Part shown: positions 9,047 to 17,215 of the stretch, one piece after another
How positions within the stretch are numbered: the stretch's first letter is position 1
How the letters are laid out: every line of letters starts with the position of its first letter
Source: Rhizobium sp. Q54
GTDB lineage: Bacteria > Pseudomonadota > Alphaproteobacteria > Micropepsales > Micropepsaceae
NCBI GenBank assembly: GCA_945860165.1
Contig: CAMAPL010000006.1
Span: 59,132 to 123,131 of the forward strand
Length of the DNA stretch: 64,000 nt
Direction of reading: 5' to 3'
Notes under the pieces: generated by a model
What the model was told of the DNA's origin: nothing
Seen by the model: only the letters and a program-made list of their open reading frames with translations
The model's database searches: none
Translations under genes and position numbers: made by a program

Positions 9047-9685
9047 CTATTTGCTATTTTTCCAAGCCTGGGCGAATTCAGCACTAGTGCCCAAGATCGC
9101 CCCGCTCATTTTCAGAGCGCGGAGCGCTTCATCATGCAGGCTGTCCTCATAGGCGGCGCAGGCATCGGACGCGATGAAGATATGGAAATCGCGCTCGAAC
9201 GCATCCCAGGCCGAAGACGCCACGCAGCATTCCGTCGTCAGTCCCGCCAGCACCAGCGTATCGACAGTCTGCGCGTGCAGCTGTTCGGCCAGGCCGGTGC
9301 GGGCAAAGGCGCTGAACTGGGTCTTGGAAATGACGGCTTCGCCCGGCATCGGCTGCGGGCCGATAAACTCCGCGCCATGCGTGCCCTCGACACAGAGATC
9401 GGGATCGTCCTTGCAGTGCCGGGCCTTGGCCTCGCGAGCGATGCGGTTTTCGTCGCCGGGATGATTGAGCAGCCGCACGAATAGGACACTGACCCCTGCC
9501 CCACGCGCCGCCTCCGCCAGCGCCTCGGCCTTTACCACCGCCGCCTGGGCCGGTTTCACATCGGCACCGCGTTTGGCCATTTCACCGTCAGACGCGCCGA
9601 AGTCCACCTGCATGTCGATCAGCACCAATGCGGTGCGCTCGGGCGCAATCCATTCGGGCTGCAGGAGAGGATGACGATCGGTCAT
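9047..9685 (-). CDS. Isochorismatase-family hydrolase (RutB-like)
   Basis: The 212-residue product is a cysteine hydrolase of the isochorismatase fold. The triad positions are visible: Asp24 (VLIDMQVDF), Lys121 (ISKTQFSAF) and Cys154 in GLTTECCVASSAWDAF, the usual GxxTxxCV motif. Members cleave amide or ureido bonds, for example RutB (ureidoacrylate), nicotinamidase and N-carbamoylsarcosine amidase. Here the gene overlaps a RutA-like monooxygenase by 4 bp, so a role in cleaving the ring-opened product of that enzyme is likely. It is not a close RutB copy and the substrate is unknown. It is the last gene of a four-gene operon. Confidence 0.88.
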   Translation of the reverse strand: MTDRHPLLQPEWIAPERTALVLIDMQVDFGASDGEMAKRGADVKPAQAAVVKAEALAEAARGAGVSVLFVRLLNHPGDENRIAREAKARHCKDDPDLCVEGTHGAEFIGPQPMPGEAVISKTQFSAFARTGLAEQLHAQTVDTLVLAGLTTECCVASSAWDAFERDFHIFIASDACAAYEDSLHDEALRALKMSGAILGTSAEFAQAWKNSK

Positions 9686-10713
9686 GCGAAAGCTTTGCGA
9701 AGGGCAGGAAGAATGTCACGTCCGGTAACACACAAGCCTTCCTGATAGTCGTCGAATATGAACATCAGCCCGTCGATTTCGCAATCGCGCATAAACTGTT
9801 CGATCTGAGACGCGCAGGTGGCAGGCGACCCCACCACGGTCTGGGTCATGAAGGCGTCCCGCGCGCGCGCCGTCATGGCGTTGCCCGACAGGCCATAGCT
9901 TTCCAGCATGCCCCGCACCGCGCCCTCGTCCAACCCGTCGCGATATTCCTGCGCCCGCGCCTCGGCCTCGACATCGGTCTCGGCGGTGATCACCGTCATC
10001 ATGCAATAGGTCTTGATGGTCTTGCCCAGGCTGGCGGCAAGCGCCTTGGCACGCAAAGAGGCAGCGCGGGTTTCGCCCCTGTCGCTGCCGCCGATGAAAC
10101 AGCCATCGCATTCGCGCACCGAAAAATCAAAGCCACGCTTCGACATGCCGGCGCAGATCAGGAAGGGCGGGTGCAGCGGCTTGGGTTCGCTGACACAGTC
10201 CTGGAAGGTGAAATGCTTGCCCTCGAAACTCACGCTGGGTGCCGTCCACAGGCGCTTGACGAGGCCAGTCCATTCTTCCGTCAGATCGTAACGCGCGTCA
10301 TGGGACAGGTTTTCATCCCAAGCATCCATCTGCTCTAATTCGCCGCGATAAGCGCCCGCCACGATGTTCAGCCCGGCGCGGCCGCCGGAGATGTGATCCA
10401 GCGTGGCGATCATCTTGGCCGCCACCGCCGGATTGTGCAGGGTGGCATGCAGGGTCGCCCATATCTTCACCCGGCTGGTGACGGCGGCGATGCCCGCCAT
10501 CATGGTGACCGCCTCCAGCGATGTACCCCAATGGCCTGTGTCGCCGCCAAAGCCGCGCCACTTGCCCATCGCCATCACGAAATCAAAGCCTTCGGATTCC
10601 GCCAGCAGCGCCGCATCGCGGTTCTGCGCCCAGCCGCCATCCAAAACCGGCGTCGTCCGGCTGACGATCCACCCACCGTTCGCGACTGGCAAGAACACGC
10701 CAAATTCCTTCAT
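9682..10713 (-). CDS. LLM-class flavin monooxygenase (RutA-like)
   Basis: This 343-residue protein belongs to the bacterial luciferase-like, FMNH2-dependent monooxygenases. It matches the RutA/SfnG branch: FGVFLPVANGGWIVS at the N-terminus, FDFVMAMGKWRGFGG, TLDHISGGRAGLNIVAGAY, and FIFDDYQEG near the end. RutA opens the uracil ring using O2 and reduced flavin. No flavin reductase (RutF) gene is next to it, so reduced FMN must come from elsewhere. It overlaps the MFS gene (start 10713, MFS stop from 10710) and the isochorismatase gene by 4 bp each. Substrate is unproven; a pyrimidine or other N-heterocycle is the best guess. Confidence 0.9.
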   Translation of the reverse strand: MKEFGVFLPVANGGWIVSRTTPVLDGGWAQNRDAALLAESEGFDFVMAMGKWRGFGGDTGHWGTSLEAVTMMAGIAAVTSRVKIWATLHATLHNPAVAAKMIATLDHISGGRAGLNIVAGAYRGELEQMDAWDENLSHDARYDLTEEWTGLVKRLWTAPSVSFEGKHFTFQDCVSEPKPLHPPFLICAGMSKRGFDFSVRECDGCFIGGSDRGETRAASLRAKALAASLGKTIKTYCMMTVITAETDVEAEARAQEYRDGLDEGAVRGMLESYGLSGNAMTARARDAFMTQTVVGSPATCASQIEQFMRDCEIDGLMFIFDDYQEGLCVTGRDILPALRKAFA

Positions 10714-11894
10714 GCGGCCCTCTTGTGCGGAACGCGCATCATCAGCACCGCCAGCATCACCGCGCCGGTCAGCACCGCAAGCACCACAAAGAACGGCATG
10801 AACCCGCCGGTCTGGTCGCGCGTCAGGCCGGCCAGCGCCGGTGCCACTGCACCCACCGTCGACACCAGATTCACGGTGGCGAACAGCTCCAGATAGGGAC
10901 GACGACCGAAATAATCCAGCAGCAGGATGGTGGAGGCAAAGAAGGTCAGGCCATAGCCGATGCCGATGCCGGCGGCATAAACCAGCATCATCGGTAGGTC
11001 GCGCGCTACGCCCAACGCCAGCAGCCCGATCATCAGAAAGCCCAGCCCCACAGCTAGCAGCAGCCGCGCGCTGACAAAGCGGATCAGGATGCCACCAGCC
11101 AACCGCGCCCCGGCATTCAGCAAGGCTTCCAGGCTCATCATGCCGCCCGCCGCCATCGCGGTCACGCCAACCTGGGTCAGGTGCGCCACCGACACGGCAT
11201 TGGCGGTGATGCCGCAGATCAGGAAGGCGCTATAGGCGGCGGCCAGCACCCAAAATTGCGGCGTCTGCAGCGCCGCGCGCAGGTTCCAGCTTTCGGTGGA
11301 AATCTCCGGATCGGATTCGTGCGCGCGCGCCAGGTCGGTCTGGCTATCGACCAGCAGCGCCGCGACCAGGCCCGTCAGCACCACGATGGCGCCGGCGACC
11401 AACCAGTAGGTGCGCCAGTGTCCCGTCACGCCCATAACGGCGAAATAGAGCAATGGCCCGGCCACGCCGCCCAGCCCACCGATGGTGAAATAGAGGCCGA
11501 AGGCAAAGGACGGCCGCGCAAACAGGCGCGCCAGCAAATAAGTGCCCGGCACCGTCGCCAAAAGGGTGAAACCGAGCCCAGCCAGCGACGCCCCGATGAA
11601 ATAGGGTATAGCGCTCTCGGCCCGCGCAAAACACAGGAACGCCGCCGCCATCACGCCTGCACCCGCCAGCAGGCAGGCCCGCACCCCGAAGCGGCGGATC
11701 AGCACCGCCGGCACGGTGCTGGTGATGCCGCAGAATATTCCCAGCAGGCCAAAGCCGGTGCCGGCTTCGGTCCAGCTCCAGTTCAGCTCTGTCACCATGG
11801 CCGGCAACACCACGCCCAGGCTGGTGAAGGTCGCAGCGGTGATAACAAAGAACAGCGCGCTCATCAGCGCCAACGTCAGCCAGGCCCGGTTCAT
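10710..11894 (-). CDS. MFS transporter
   Basis: A 394-residue polytopic protein with about 12 hydrophobic helices and the loop 2-3 region VPAVLIRRFGVRACLLAGAG typical of the major facilitator superfamily. It is closest in style to the monocarboxylate/OFA-type carriers rather than drug exporters. It lies between the GntR regulator and the RutA-like monooxygenase with 4-bp overlaps on both sides, so it most likely imports the compound that this operon degrades, and the regulator probably senses it or a product. Confidence 0.88.
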   Translation of the reverse strand: MNRAWLTLALMSALFFVITAATFTSLGVVLPAMVTELNWSWTEAGTGFGLLGIFCGITSTVPAVLIRRFGVRACLLAGAGVMAAAFLCFARAESAIPYFIGASLAGLGFTLLATVPGTYLLARLFARPSFAFGLYFTIGGLGGVAGPLLYFAVMGVTGHWRTYWLVAGAIVVLTGLVAALLVDSQTDLARAHESDPEISTESWNLRAALQTPQFWVLAAAYSAFLICGITANAVSVAHLTQVGVTAMAAGGMMSLEALLNAGARLAGGILIRFVSARLLLAVGLGFLMIGLLALGVARDLPMMLVYAAGIGIGYGLTFFASTILLLDYFGRRPYLELFATVNLVSTVGAVAPALAGLTRDQTGGFMPFFVVLAVLTGAVMLAVLMMRVPHKRAA

Positions 11895-12586
11895 CTGCCT
11901 TCCAGCGTGCGCTTCATTTCGGCGGGGAAGTCGCCCAGCACCTTCAGCATCTCGGTGCGGGCACGCGCCGCATCCCGGCCGGCGATGGCTTCGGCCAAAG
12001 CGCGATGCTCGTTCAGCGCGGTATAGCTTTCCTCGCTGGTGGGACCGCGCATGGCATACAGCCAGTAGCGCGCCGTCTGGTGATGCAGGGTCACCACCAT
12101 CTTGGCCAAGGCGCGATTGCCGCTGGCGGCGGCCACAGCGACATGAAAGGCCTCGTCCATCGCGGCCAGCGCAGCAACGTTATTGTCGGTCACCGCCTGC
12201 TCGCCGCTGTCAAGCGTGGCGCGGATGGCGGCAATCTCTGCCGCACTGGCAAGGGTGGCCGCAAGGCCAGCGCAATGGACTTCAATCAGACAGCGCGCTT
12301 CAAAAGCTTCGCGGGCACCCATTAGGTCGAGCGGGGCGACCGAGGTGCCAACGCGGGCGCGCCGCACCACCAGCCCTTCCAGCGCCAGTCGCGCCAAGGC
12401 CTCGCGGATGCCGGCCAGCCCACCGCCATAGCGCTTGGCCAGCGCGTTCTCGTCCAGCTGCTCGCCGGGGCCCAGAGCGCCGATGATGATGTCCACCAGC
12501 AGACGCTGGTACAGGCGCGACTTCAAAAGTCGCGGCGACCATTCGTCCAGTCTTGTTCCGGCGTCAGGTTCGCGGGGACCAGCCAT
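11891..12586 (-). CDS. GntR-family regulator (FCD/FadR subgroup)
   Basis: The 231-residue product has a winged helix at about residues 20-85 (ENALAKRYGGGLAGIREALARLALEGLV) and an all-helical FCD effector domain with the metal/effector ligands typical of the subgroup (D..FH around residue 140, later H in NEHRALAEAI). I take the ATG at 12586 as start; a longer frame exists upstream but would run into the next gene. It heads the operon of MFS carrier, RutA-like monooxygenase and isochorismatase hydrolase and probably represses it until the substrate is present. Confidence 0.88.
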   Translation of the reverse strand: MAGPREPDAGTRLDEWSPRLLKSRLYQRLLVDIIIGALGPGEQLDENALAKRYGGGLAGIREALARLALEGLVVRRARVGTSVAPLDLMGAREAFEARCLIEVHCAGLAATLASAAEIAAIRATLDSGEQAVTDNNVAALAAMDEAFHVAVAAASGNRALAKMVVTLHHQTARYWLYAMRGPTSEESYTALNEHRALAEAIAGRDAARARTEMLKVLGDFPAEMKRTLEGR

Positions 12587-12638
12587 TGTCTGCCTCTTTC
12601 GGCAGGACAATGGTTCCGCACCCCGGGCTTGGCAAGCC

Positions 12639-13556
12639 TCAGACGAAATTGATCTCGAAAACATAGCCGGCGGACGGGCTGCCGGTACCCTCGAAGCCGG
12701 GCGGGCCGACGCCCGCATCGCAGGAAATCAACTTGCCATTGTGCATGTCCAGACCATGCGCGTCGGCGGTGCCATCCAGGAATTCCGCAGTCTCCAGCAC
12801 CTGGCCGGTTGTGGCGTCATACTTGACCAACCCGCAGGTGGTGGTGTGATGCATCTTGCCGTCGGCTTGGCGGATGTAGCGGTTGATCTCGGATGTGCCG
12901 GTCACCATCCACATGGCGCCGCCCGGATGGCTGCTGTCCCAGGCCGAGCCGTGCCAGCGCGAGGCGGTAAAGGGGATCATGAATTCCGGCGCCCAGGTCT
13001 TGGGATCGACGCGCAAAATCCCGCGCAAACGGTTGGAGACGATCCACAGCTTGCCATTGGCCCAGGTCAGGCCGTGGCAGCCGGAGCCATTGGTCGGCTG
13101 ACCTAGTGGAATCTGGCGATGCGAAACGGTCTTGCCGTTCATGTCGACTTCATAGATGCCTTGCGGCCCGCCATTGGCGCCCATCCAGAGATGGCCGTTG
13201 CCGACCGCAAACCCCGACGTGTTGTAGGAGTCGGTCATTACGGTTTTCAGCTTCTTGCCCTTCCAGTCGAACAGCCAGGCCGCTTCCTGTTCATGCTTGC
13301 CGCTCTGGCCATAGCCGGCGGCTTTCTGTTCGGCGACCCAAACGCCTTCGGGCACCACCGCGACACCATTGGGGTAACCCGTCGGCACCTTGAACAAATT
13401 CCTGGTCGTCACTTTGCGATGGGGAATCTTGCGCGGCGGCGGCGGCGCCACCGCGCCCAGATTCTTCCCTTTGGGCGCGGCTTGCGCCAGCGCCTGACCA
13501 ATACCGGCAGCGGTGAGGCCCAAGCCGGCCAGAAAATCGCGTTTGCGCAAATCCAT
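12639..13556 (-). CDS. Tat-exported beta-propeller (SMP-30/NHL-like) protein
   Basis: The 305-residue protein begins with RKRDFLAGLGLTAAGIGQALA, a twin-arginine-type signal, then repeats of W/Y-rich strands (GVWVAEQ, GHLWMGANGGPQGIYEVD, GKLWIVSNRLRGILRVD) typical of six-bladed SMP-30/NHL or YncE-like propellers. ATG 13556 is the start that keeps the signal peptide N-terminal. Function is unknown; propellers of this type include lactonases, which would fit the PQQ dehydrogenase just upstream. A terminator (13620-13648) separates the two, so it probably has its own promoter. Confidence 0.72.
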   Translation of the reverse strand: MDLRKRDFLAGLGLTAAGIGQALAQAAPKGKNLGAVAPPPPRKIPHRKVTTRNLFKVPTGYPNGVAVVPEGVWVAEQKAAGYGQSGKHEQEAAWLFDWKGKKLKTVMTDSYNTSGFAVGNGHLWMGANGGPQGIYEVDMNGKTVSHRQIPLGQPTNGSGCHGLTWANGKLWIVSNRLRGILRVDPKTWAPEFMIPFTASRWHGSAWDSSHPGGAMWMVTGTSEINRYIRQADGKMHHTTTCGLVKYDATTGQVLETAEFLDGTADAHGLDMHNGKLISCDAGVGPPGFEGTGSPSAGYVFEINFV

Positions 13557-13619
13557 GAAGTCCTCCCAGACCGTGTTTTGTTCGGGCCAGCATGACGCAA
13601 GCGACGCTCGCGCAAAAGC

Positions 13620-13648
13620 AAAAACGCCCGCCGGTTTCCCGGCGGGCG
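13620..13648 (-). terminator. Rho-independent terminator after PQQ dehydrogenase
   Basis: A perfect 10-bp GC stem (CGCCCGCCGG at 13625-13634, CCGGCGGGCG at 13639-13648) with a 4-nt loop is followed on the minus strand by TTTTT (13620-13624). It lies 25 bp after the stop of the PQQ dehydrogenase gene. Confidence 0.85.
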
Positions 13649-13672
13649 CTGTTTTCAGACAAAAGGCTTTGT

Positions 13673-15613
13673 TCAGTTCGGCAGCGCGAAAGCCACCAAC
13701 TGATCCGCCAGGCGGGGCGTCAGGATGCCGTTGCCGCCGACCGCGAAGGCCACATACTGTTTGCCCTTGTAGGTGTAGATCGCCGGCTGCGACACCGCCG
13801 GCGCGTCCACCAGGTGCTTCCACAACACATTGCCGGACCGCGTATCAATGGCGCGCACGCGGCTGTCCATCGAAGCGCCGATGAAAATCAGGCCCGACTT
13901 GGTCATGGCCGGTGCGCCGATGGTGATCGAGCCCCAGCTTTCCGGCATGTAGAAGCCCCACTTCTGGACCTGGCCGAACGGCTTCTTCCAGAGCAGCTTG
14001 CCGCTGTTCATGTCATAGCTGGACAAGGTGCCATAGGGCGGCACCCAGCAGGGCATACCCCACATGTTGAGGAAGTTCTCCAGCTTGAAGCCATAGGCCG
14101 AACCTTGCTGGGCGGCATAGCCGTCCTGCGCGCGCAGCTTGTCGCCATAGAGCTTGTCGGCATCCGCACGCGGAACCAGCGTGTAGATCTGCGGCACCAC
14201 ATTGGAGTTCACCACATAGGTGTTGGTGACGGGATCCAGCGCGCCGCCGCCCCACTCCACGCCGCCCAAGGTGGCCGGCCAGGAGATCGAGCCGCGAACC
14301 GACGGCGGGGTGTAACGGCCCTCGTCCCGGATACGCGCCTTCCAGCGACTGCATTCGCCGAAGCTGACAATGTCAGCGAACTTGGAAACCGGCGGGGTGG
14401 TGTCTGGAATGGTCGGCTCGGGATAGGGCACATAAGGCTGGGTCTTGGCCGCGACTTCACCCTTCACGTCCGACGCCGGATAGGGCCGTTCCTCGATCGG
14501 CCAGACCGGCTCGCCGGTGTTGCGGTTCAAGACGAAGTGAAAGCCCATCTTGGTGGCCTGGATCAGCGCCGGGATGATCTTTCCATCCTTCTTGATGTCC
14601 AGCAGGGTGGGGGCGGAGTTGGTGTCGACGTCCCAGATGTCGTGATGGACGAGCTGTCGGCTCCACACCACTTCGCCGGTCTCTGCCTTCACCGCCACGG
14701 TGGCGGTGGCATAAGGCATCTCCTTCAACCGGTCGCCGCCATAATAATTCGGGCTGGGCGAGGAGGTCGGCAGGAAGGCGAGGCCCGTCTCCGGATCGAC
14801 CGAAATAGAGGCCCAGACATTGGCCGTTCCGGTCGTGTTCTGCATGTCCGGCGGAATAATGTTGAAGGTCCACTTCAACGCACCGGTGCGCGCGTCGATG
14901 CCATAAACGGTGCCGGGATTCTCGGTCTTGTAGACCCAGTCATTGCCGGCCCAGCCCAGGATCAGCGTGTCCTTGTAGACGGCCGGCGGTTGAATCAGGC
15001 CGATCTTCCACTTGGCGTTCTTGGTGGCCCAGGCATTGACGTCAACGACGCCATTCTTGCCAAAGCCGGCGCAGCGCTTGCCGGTGTCGGCATCCACGCC
15101 ATGCAGTTCGCCAGTCATGGTGCCGATATAGACAATCTTCTGGCAGGCCTTGCCGCCCTCGGGCATGGTGGCAGCCCAATAGGCGGCGCCACGATTTTTC
15201 AGGCCCTGATTTTCGGGCGGACCATCGGCGCCGCCGGCGGAATAAGCCCACTTCTGCTTGCCGGTATCCGGCTCCACCGCAACGATGCGGTACCAGGGTG
15301 TTCCGACATAGACCGTGTTGTTGACGAACAGGGGCGTGGCGCCCCAGGTGGTGGAACGCGCACCACTGGAAACGTCGCCGGTGTGAATGCTCCAGACGCG
15401 CTTAAGATTTTTCACGTTTTCAGGCGTGATCTGGGTGGCGGTGGAATATTTCTGCGCCTGCTGGTTGCCGCCAAAGGCGTCCCACACCTGATTATCGCTG
15501 GCCGCCATCATCATGCTGTTCTGGGCCGTCGCGCCGAAGGGCGACAGATAGAGCGCAGCGGCAGCGGCGGCGCCCAGCGCCACAAGGGCTGCAGTTTTCA
15601 TCTTAGTCTTCAT
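13673..15613 (-). CDS. PQQ-dependent dehydrogenase, glucose/quinate type, soluble
   Basis: The 646-residue product is an eight-bladed quinoprotein propeller of the membrane glucose/quinate dehydrogenase branch: TATVAVKAETGEVVWSRQLV, VHHDIWDVDTNSAPTL, MPCWVPPYGTL and GKQYVAFAVGGNG are family landmarks. Unlike Gcd or QuiA it has no fused N-terminal membrane domain; it has a signal peptide instead (to about ATAQ), so it is periplasmic. The four-helix protein encoded immediately upstream may replace that anchor. The start is ambiguous: ATG 15613 follows a GAGG site, while ATG 15601 lies 1 nt after the upstream stop. Likely it oxidises a sugar or polyol to a lactone, passing electrons to quinone. 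Confidence 0.88.
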   Translation of the reverse strand: MKTKMKTAALVALGAAAAAALYLSPFGATAQNSMMMAASDNQVWDAFGGNQQAQKYSTATQITPENVKNLKRVWSIHTGDVSSGARSTTWGATPLFVNNTVYVGTPWYRIVAVEPDTGKQKWAYSAGGADGPPENQGLKNRGAAYWAATMPEGGKACQKIVYIGTMTGELHGVDADTGKRCAGFGKNGVVDVNAWATKNAKWKIGLIQPPAVYKDTLILGWAGNDWVYKTENPGTVYGIDARTGALKWTFNIIPPDMQNTTGTANVWASISVDPETGLAFLPTSSPSPNYYGGDRLKEMPYATATVAVKAETGEVVWSRQLVHHDIWDVDTNSAPTLLDIKKDGKIIPALIQATKMGFHFVLNRNTGEPVWPIEERPYPASDVKGEVAAKTQPYVPYPEPTIPDTTPPVSKFADIVSFGECSRWKARIRDEGRYTPPSVRGSISWPATLGGVEWGGGALDPVTNTYVVNSNVVPQIYTLVPRADADKLYGDKLRAQDGYAAQQGSAYGFKLENFLNMWGMPCWVPPYGTLSSYDMNSGKLLWKKPFGQVQKWGFYMPESWGSITIGAPAMTKSGLIFIGASMDSRVRAIDTRSGNVLWKHLVDAPAVSQPAIYTYKGKQYVAFAVGGNGILTPRLADQLVAFALPN

Positions 15614-15989
15614 CTTCGACCTCATCCGTCTCAACGCTGCGGTCGGCGGCGTTGCCGATCACGTTCATCAGCCAGCCGATCAGCGCCAGCGCTTCCGCGG
15701 CCATGATGACCGGGCTTTCCAGGAAATAGCCGGCAACCGACGATCCGATAATGTCCAGAATGATGGACACGACCAGGAAGGTTTGCAGAGAGCTGGAACG
15801 GTTGGGCATCCGAGCCATCGCCAGCGCCGCCAGCAGCATCAGCCCCGCCGCACCCGCCACCAGGATGACGCCACCCGCGCCGATCAGCCCGCTTTCGGGC
15901 GTGTAATAGTCATAGACGCAGATGGCGATCACGATCAGCGATGCCAGGACAATCAGCCACGCGCCCCGCGTGGAATGTGGTTGAGTCAA
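15603..15989 (-). CDS. Four-helix membrane protein paired with PQQ dehydrogenase
   Basis: A 128-residue protein with four clear membrane helices (about residues 9-29, 35-57, 68-88 and 93-115) and an acidic tail ETDEVEDED. I choose the TTG at 15989 because a strong AGGGAGGGG site precedes it by 3 nt; the upstream in-frame ATG at 16055 gives a polar non-signal extension. Its end overlaps the start of the PQQ dehydrogenase. In membrane glucose dehydrogenases an N-terminal domain of about 130-150 residues with several helices is fused to the propeller; here it may be a separate subunit. This is inference from position, size and topology. Confidence 0.7.
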   Translation of the reverse strand: MTQPHSTRGAWLIVLASLIVIAICVYDYYTPESGLIGAGGVILVAGAAGLMLLAALAMARMPNRSSSLQTFLVVSIILDIIGSSVAGYFLESPVIMAAEALALIGWLMNVIGNAADRSVETDEVEDED

Positions 15990-16101
15990 CGTCCCCTCCC
16001 TGAAAAGTATGTCGTAATTTGGCGCGATCCTAGCGGGGGTTATCGCTGGACGCAAAACAAGACCGCCTTCGCACTAGCAGCAAAATCCTGGTGGCACTTT
16101 G

Positions 16102-17049
16102 TCAGATGGGTTGGGCCGCATCGCGCCGGGTCCAGCGATAGATGGCTTGCGAATTGCGCCAGAAATATTTCTCCGCCTGCATGCGCGGGCGAGCAGCGAA
16201 ATAGTCCTGCATATGCGTCACAGCCTGCGCAATCGTGGCGGTGCCGACGCTGTTGGGCCAGTCGCCGCCGAACATCACGCGATCCTCGCCCAGCGCCGCC
16301 ATCAGCCGGTCCAGCCGCGCGCGTGGCGCCGTGACGGTGCGGTTGTCCCCATCCTTATGCATCACCTGCGACAGCTTGATGAAGAAATTGGGCCGCTGTG
16401 CCAGTTCGGCAATCAGGGAATCGTACAGCGCCTGGGTCTGCGGCGTGGGGTCCAGCGAAGGCATGTGGTCCATCACGACCTTCAGGTTCGGTGCCGCATC
16501 CATTGCCAATAGCGCGCCGCGCAGTAGTTCGAAGGACGGATTGGCCATGTCCAGGGTCTGGCCGGTCTGCGCCAGCAGTTTCAGTCCATCGGCCATGCCC
16601 GGTTTGAGAACCTGCTTGCCACTGTCATCCATCCAGACGCGCGCATAGCGGATGCCGCGCCATAGTGGGTGTTTGGAAAAGCGGTTCAGATAAGCGCCAA
16701 ACTCCGGGTGCGAGGGATTAAGGCTGCCAACTACGCCAACGAACAGCGGATCGGACGCGGCGCGTTCCAGAATCCACAGATTGTCTTCGATCCAGGAACT
16801 GGCTTCGACCACGATGGCGCCGGTGATGCCAGTGCCGGAAATCTGCGCGCGATAGGTGTGCGGCAAGGCGAGTTGCGGCGGCTGCCCCTTTGGCCCCGAC
16901 CAAGGCACGCCCTGGGGACGGCCCGGTTCCAGCAGATGAACATGGGTATCGATGACCGGGATGGCGCCTGGTGCAAAAACGGACGACGCTGCGGCAACAG
17001 GCGCGGCGAGAAAAGTCGCCACGCCCGTCAGAAAATGCCGCCGCTCCAT
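16102..17049 (-). CDS. Tat-exported amidohydrolase (lactonase-like)
   Basis: The 315-residue protein has a Tat-type signal (ERRHFLTGVATFLAAPVAAA) and an amidohydrolase_2 TIM barrel: HxH in VIDTHVHLLEPG, a mid-barrel metal/substrate region VVMDHMPSL and the closing Asp in MFGGDWPNS. This family (PF04909) includes L-fucono-, L-rhamnono- and 2-pyrone-4,6-dicarboxylate lactonases. ATG 17049 places the signal at the N-terminus. With a PQQ sugar-type dehydrogenase on one side and a sugar mutarotase and altronate dehydratase-type enzyme further along, hydrolysis of a sugar lactone is a reasonable guess. Confidence 0.8.
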   Translation of the reverse strand: MERRHFLTGVATFLAAPVAAASSVFAPGAIPVIDTHVHLLEPGRPQGVPWSGPKGQPPQLALPHTYRAQISGTGITGAIVVEASSWIEDNLWILERAASDPLFVGVVGSLNPSHPEFGAYLNRFSKHPLWRGIRYARVWMDDSGKQVLKPGMADGLKLLAQTGQTLDMANPSFELLRGALLAMDAAPNLKVVMDHMPSLDPTPQTQALYDSLIAELAQRPNFFIKLSQVMHKDGDNRTVTAPRARLDRLMAALGEDRVMFGGDWPNSVGTATIAQAVTHMQDYFAARPRMQAEKYFWRNSQAIYRWTRRDAAQPI

Positions 17050-17173
17050 TTTTATTCCCCAACTGTCGGCCACGCGGGCAAGTCCGCTAGCCGAAATCTT
17101 CCCCGCCAAGCGCCTGTGTAAAGACATAAATAGCCGCAAGCATCGCGGAACTCCTGGCGAAAGTTCCGGCAAG

Positions 17174-17196
17174 AAAAAACCCGCCTTTTCCGGCGA
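17174..17196 (-). terminator. Short terminator after sugar isomerase-like gene
   Basis: On the minus strand, downstream of the stop at 17216, CGCC-GGAAAA-GGCG (17192-17195 with 17182-17185) is followed by GG and TTTTTT (17174-17179). The stem is only 4-5 bp, so this is a modest candidate. Confidence 0.5.
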
Positions 17197-17215
17197 TTTT
17201 TTGTTTCACGTCCGG

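Noticed and set aside
13592..15706. A 704-codon open frame on the plus strand opposite the PQQ dehydrogenase
   Set aside because: It is the antisense shadow of a clear PQQ gene in GC-rich DNA; its translation is rich in His/Arg/Gly without any family signature.
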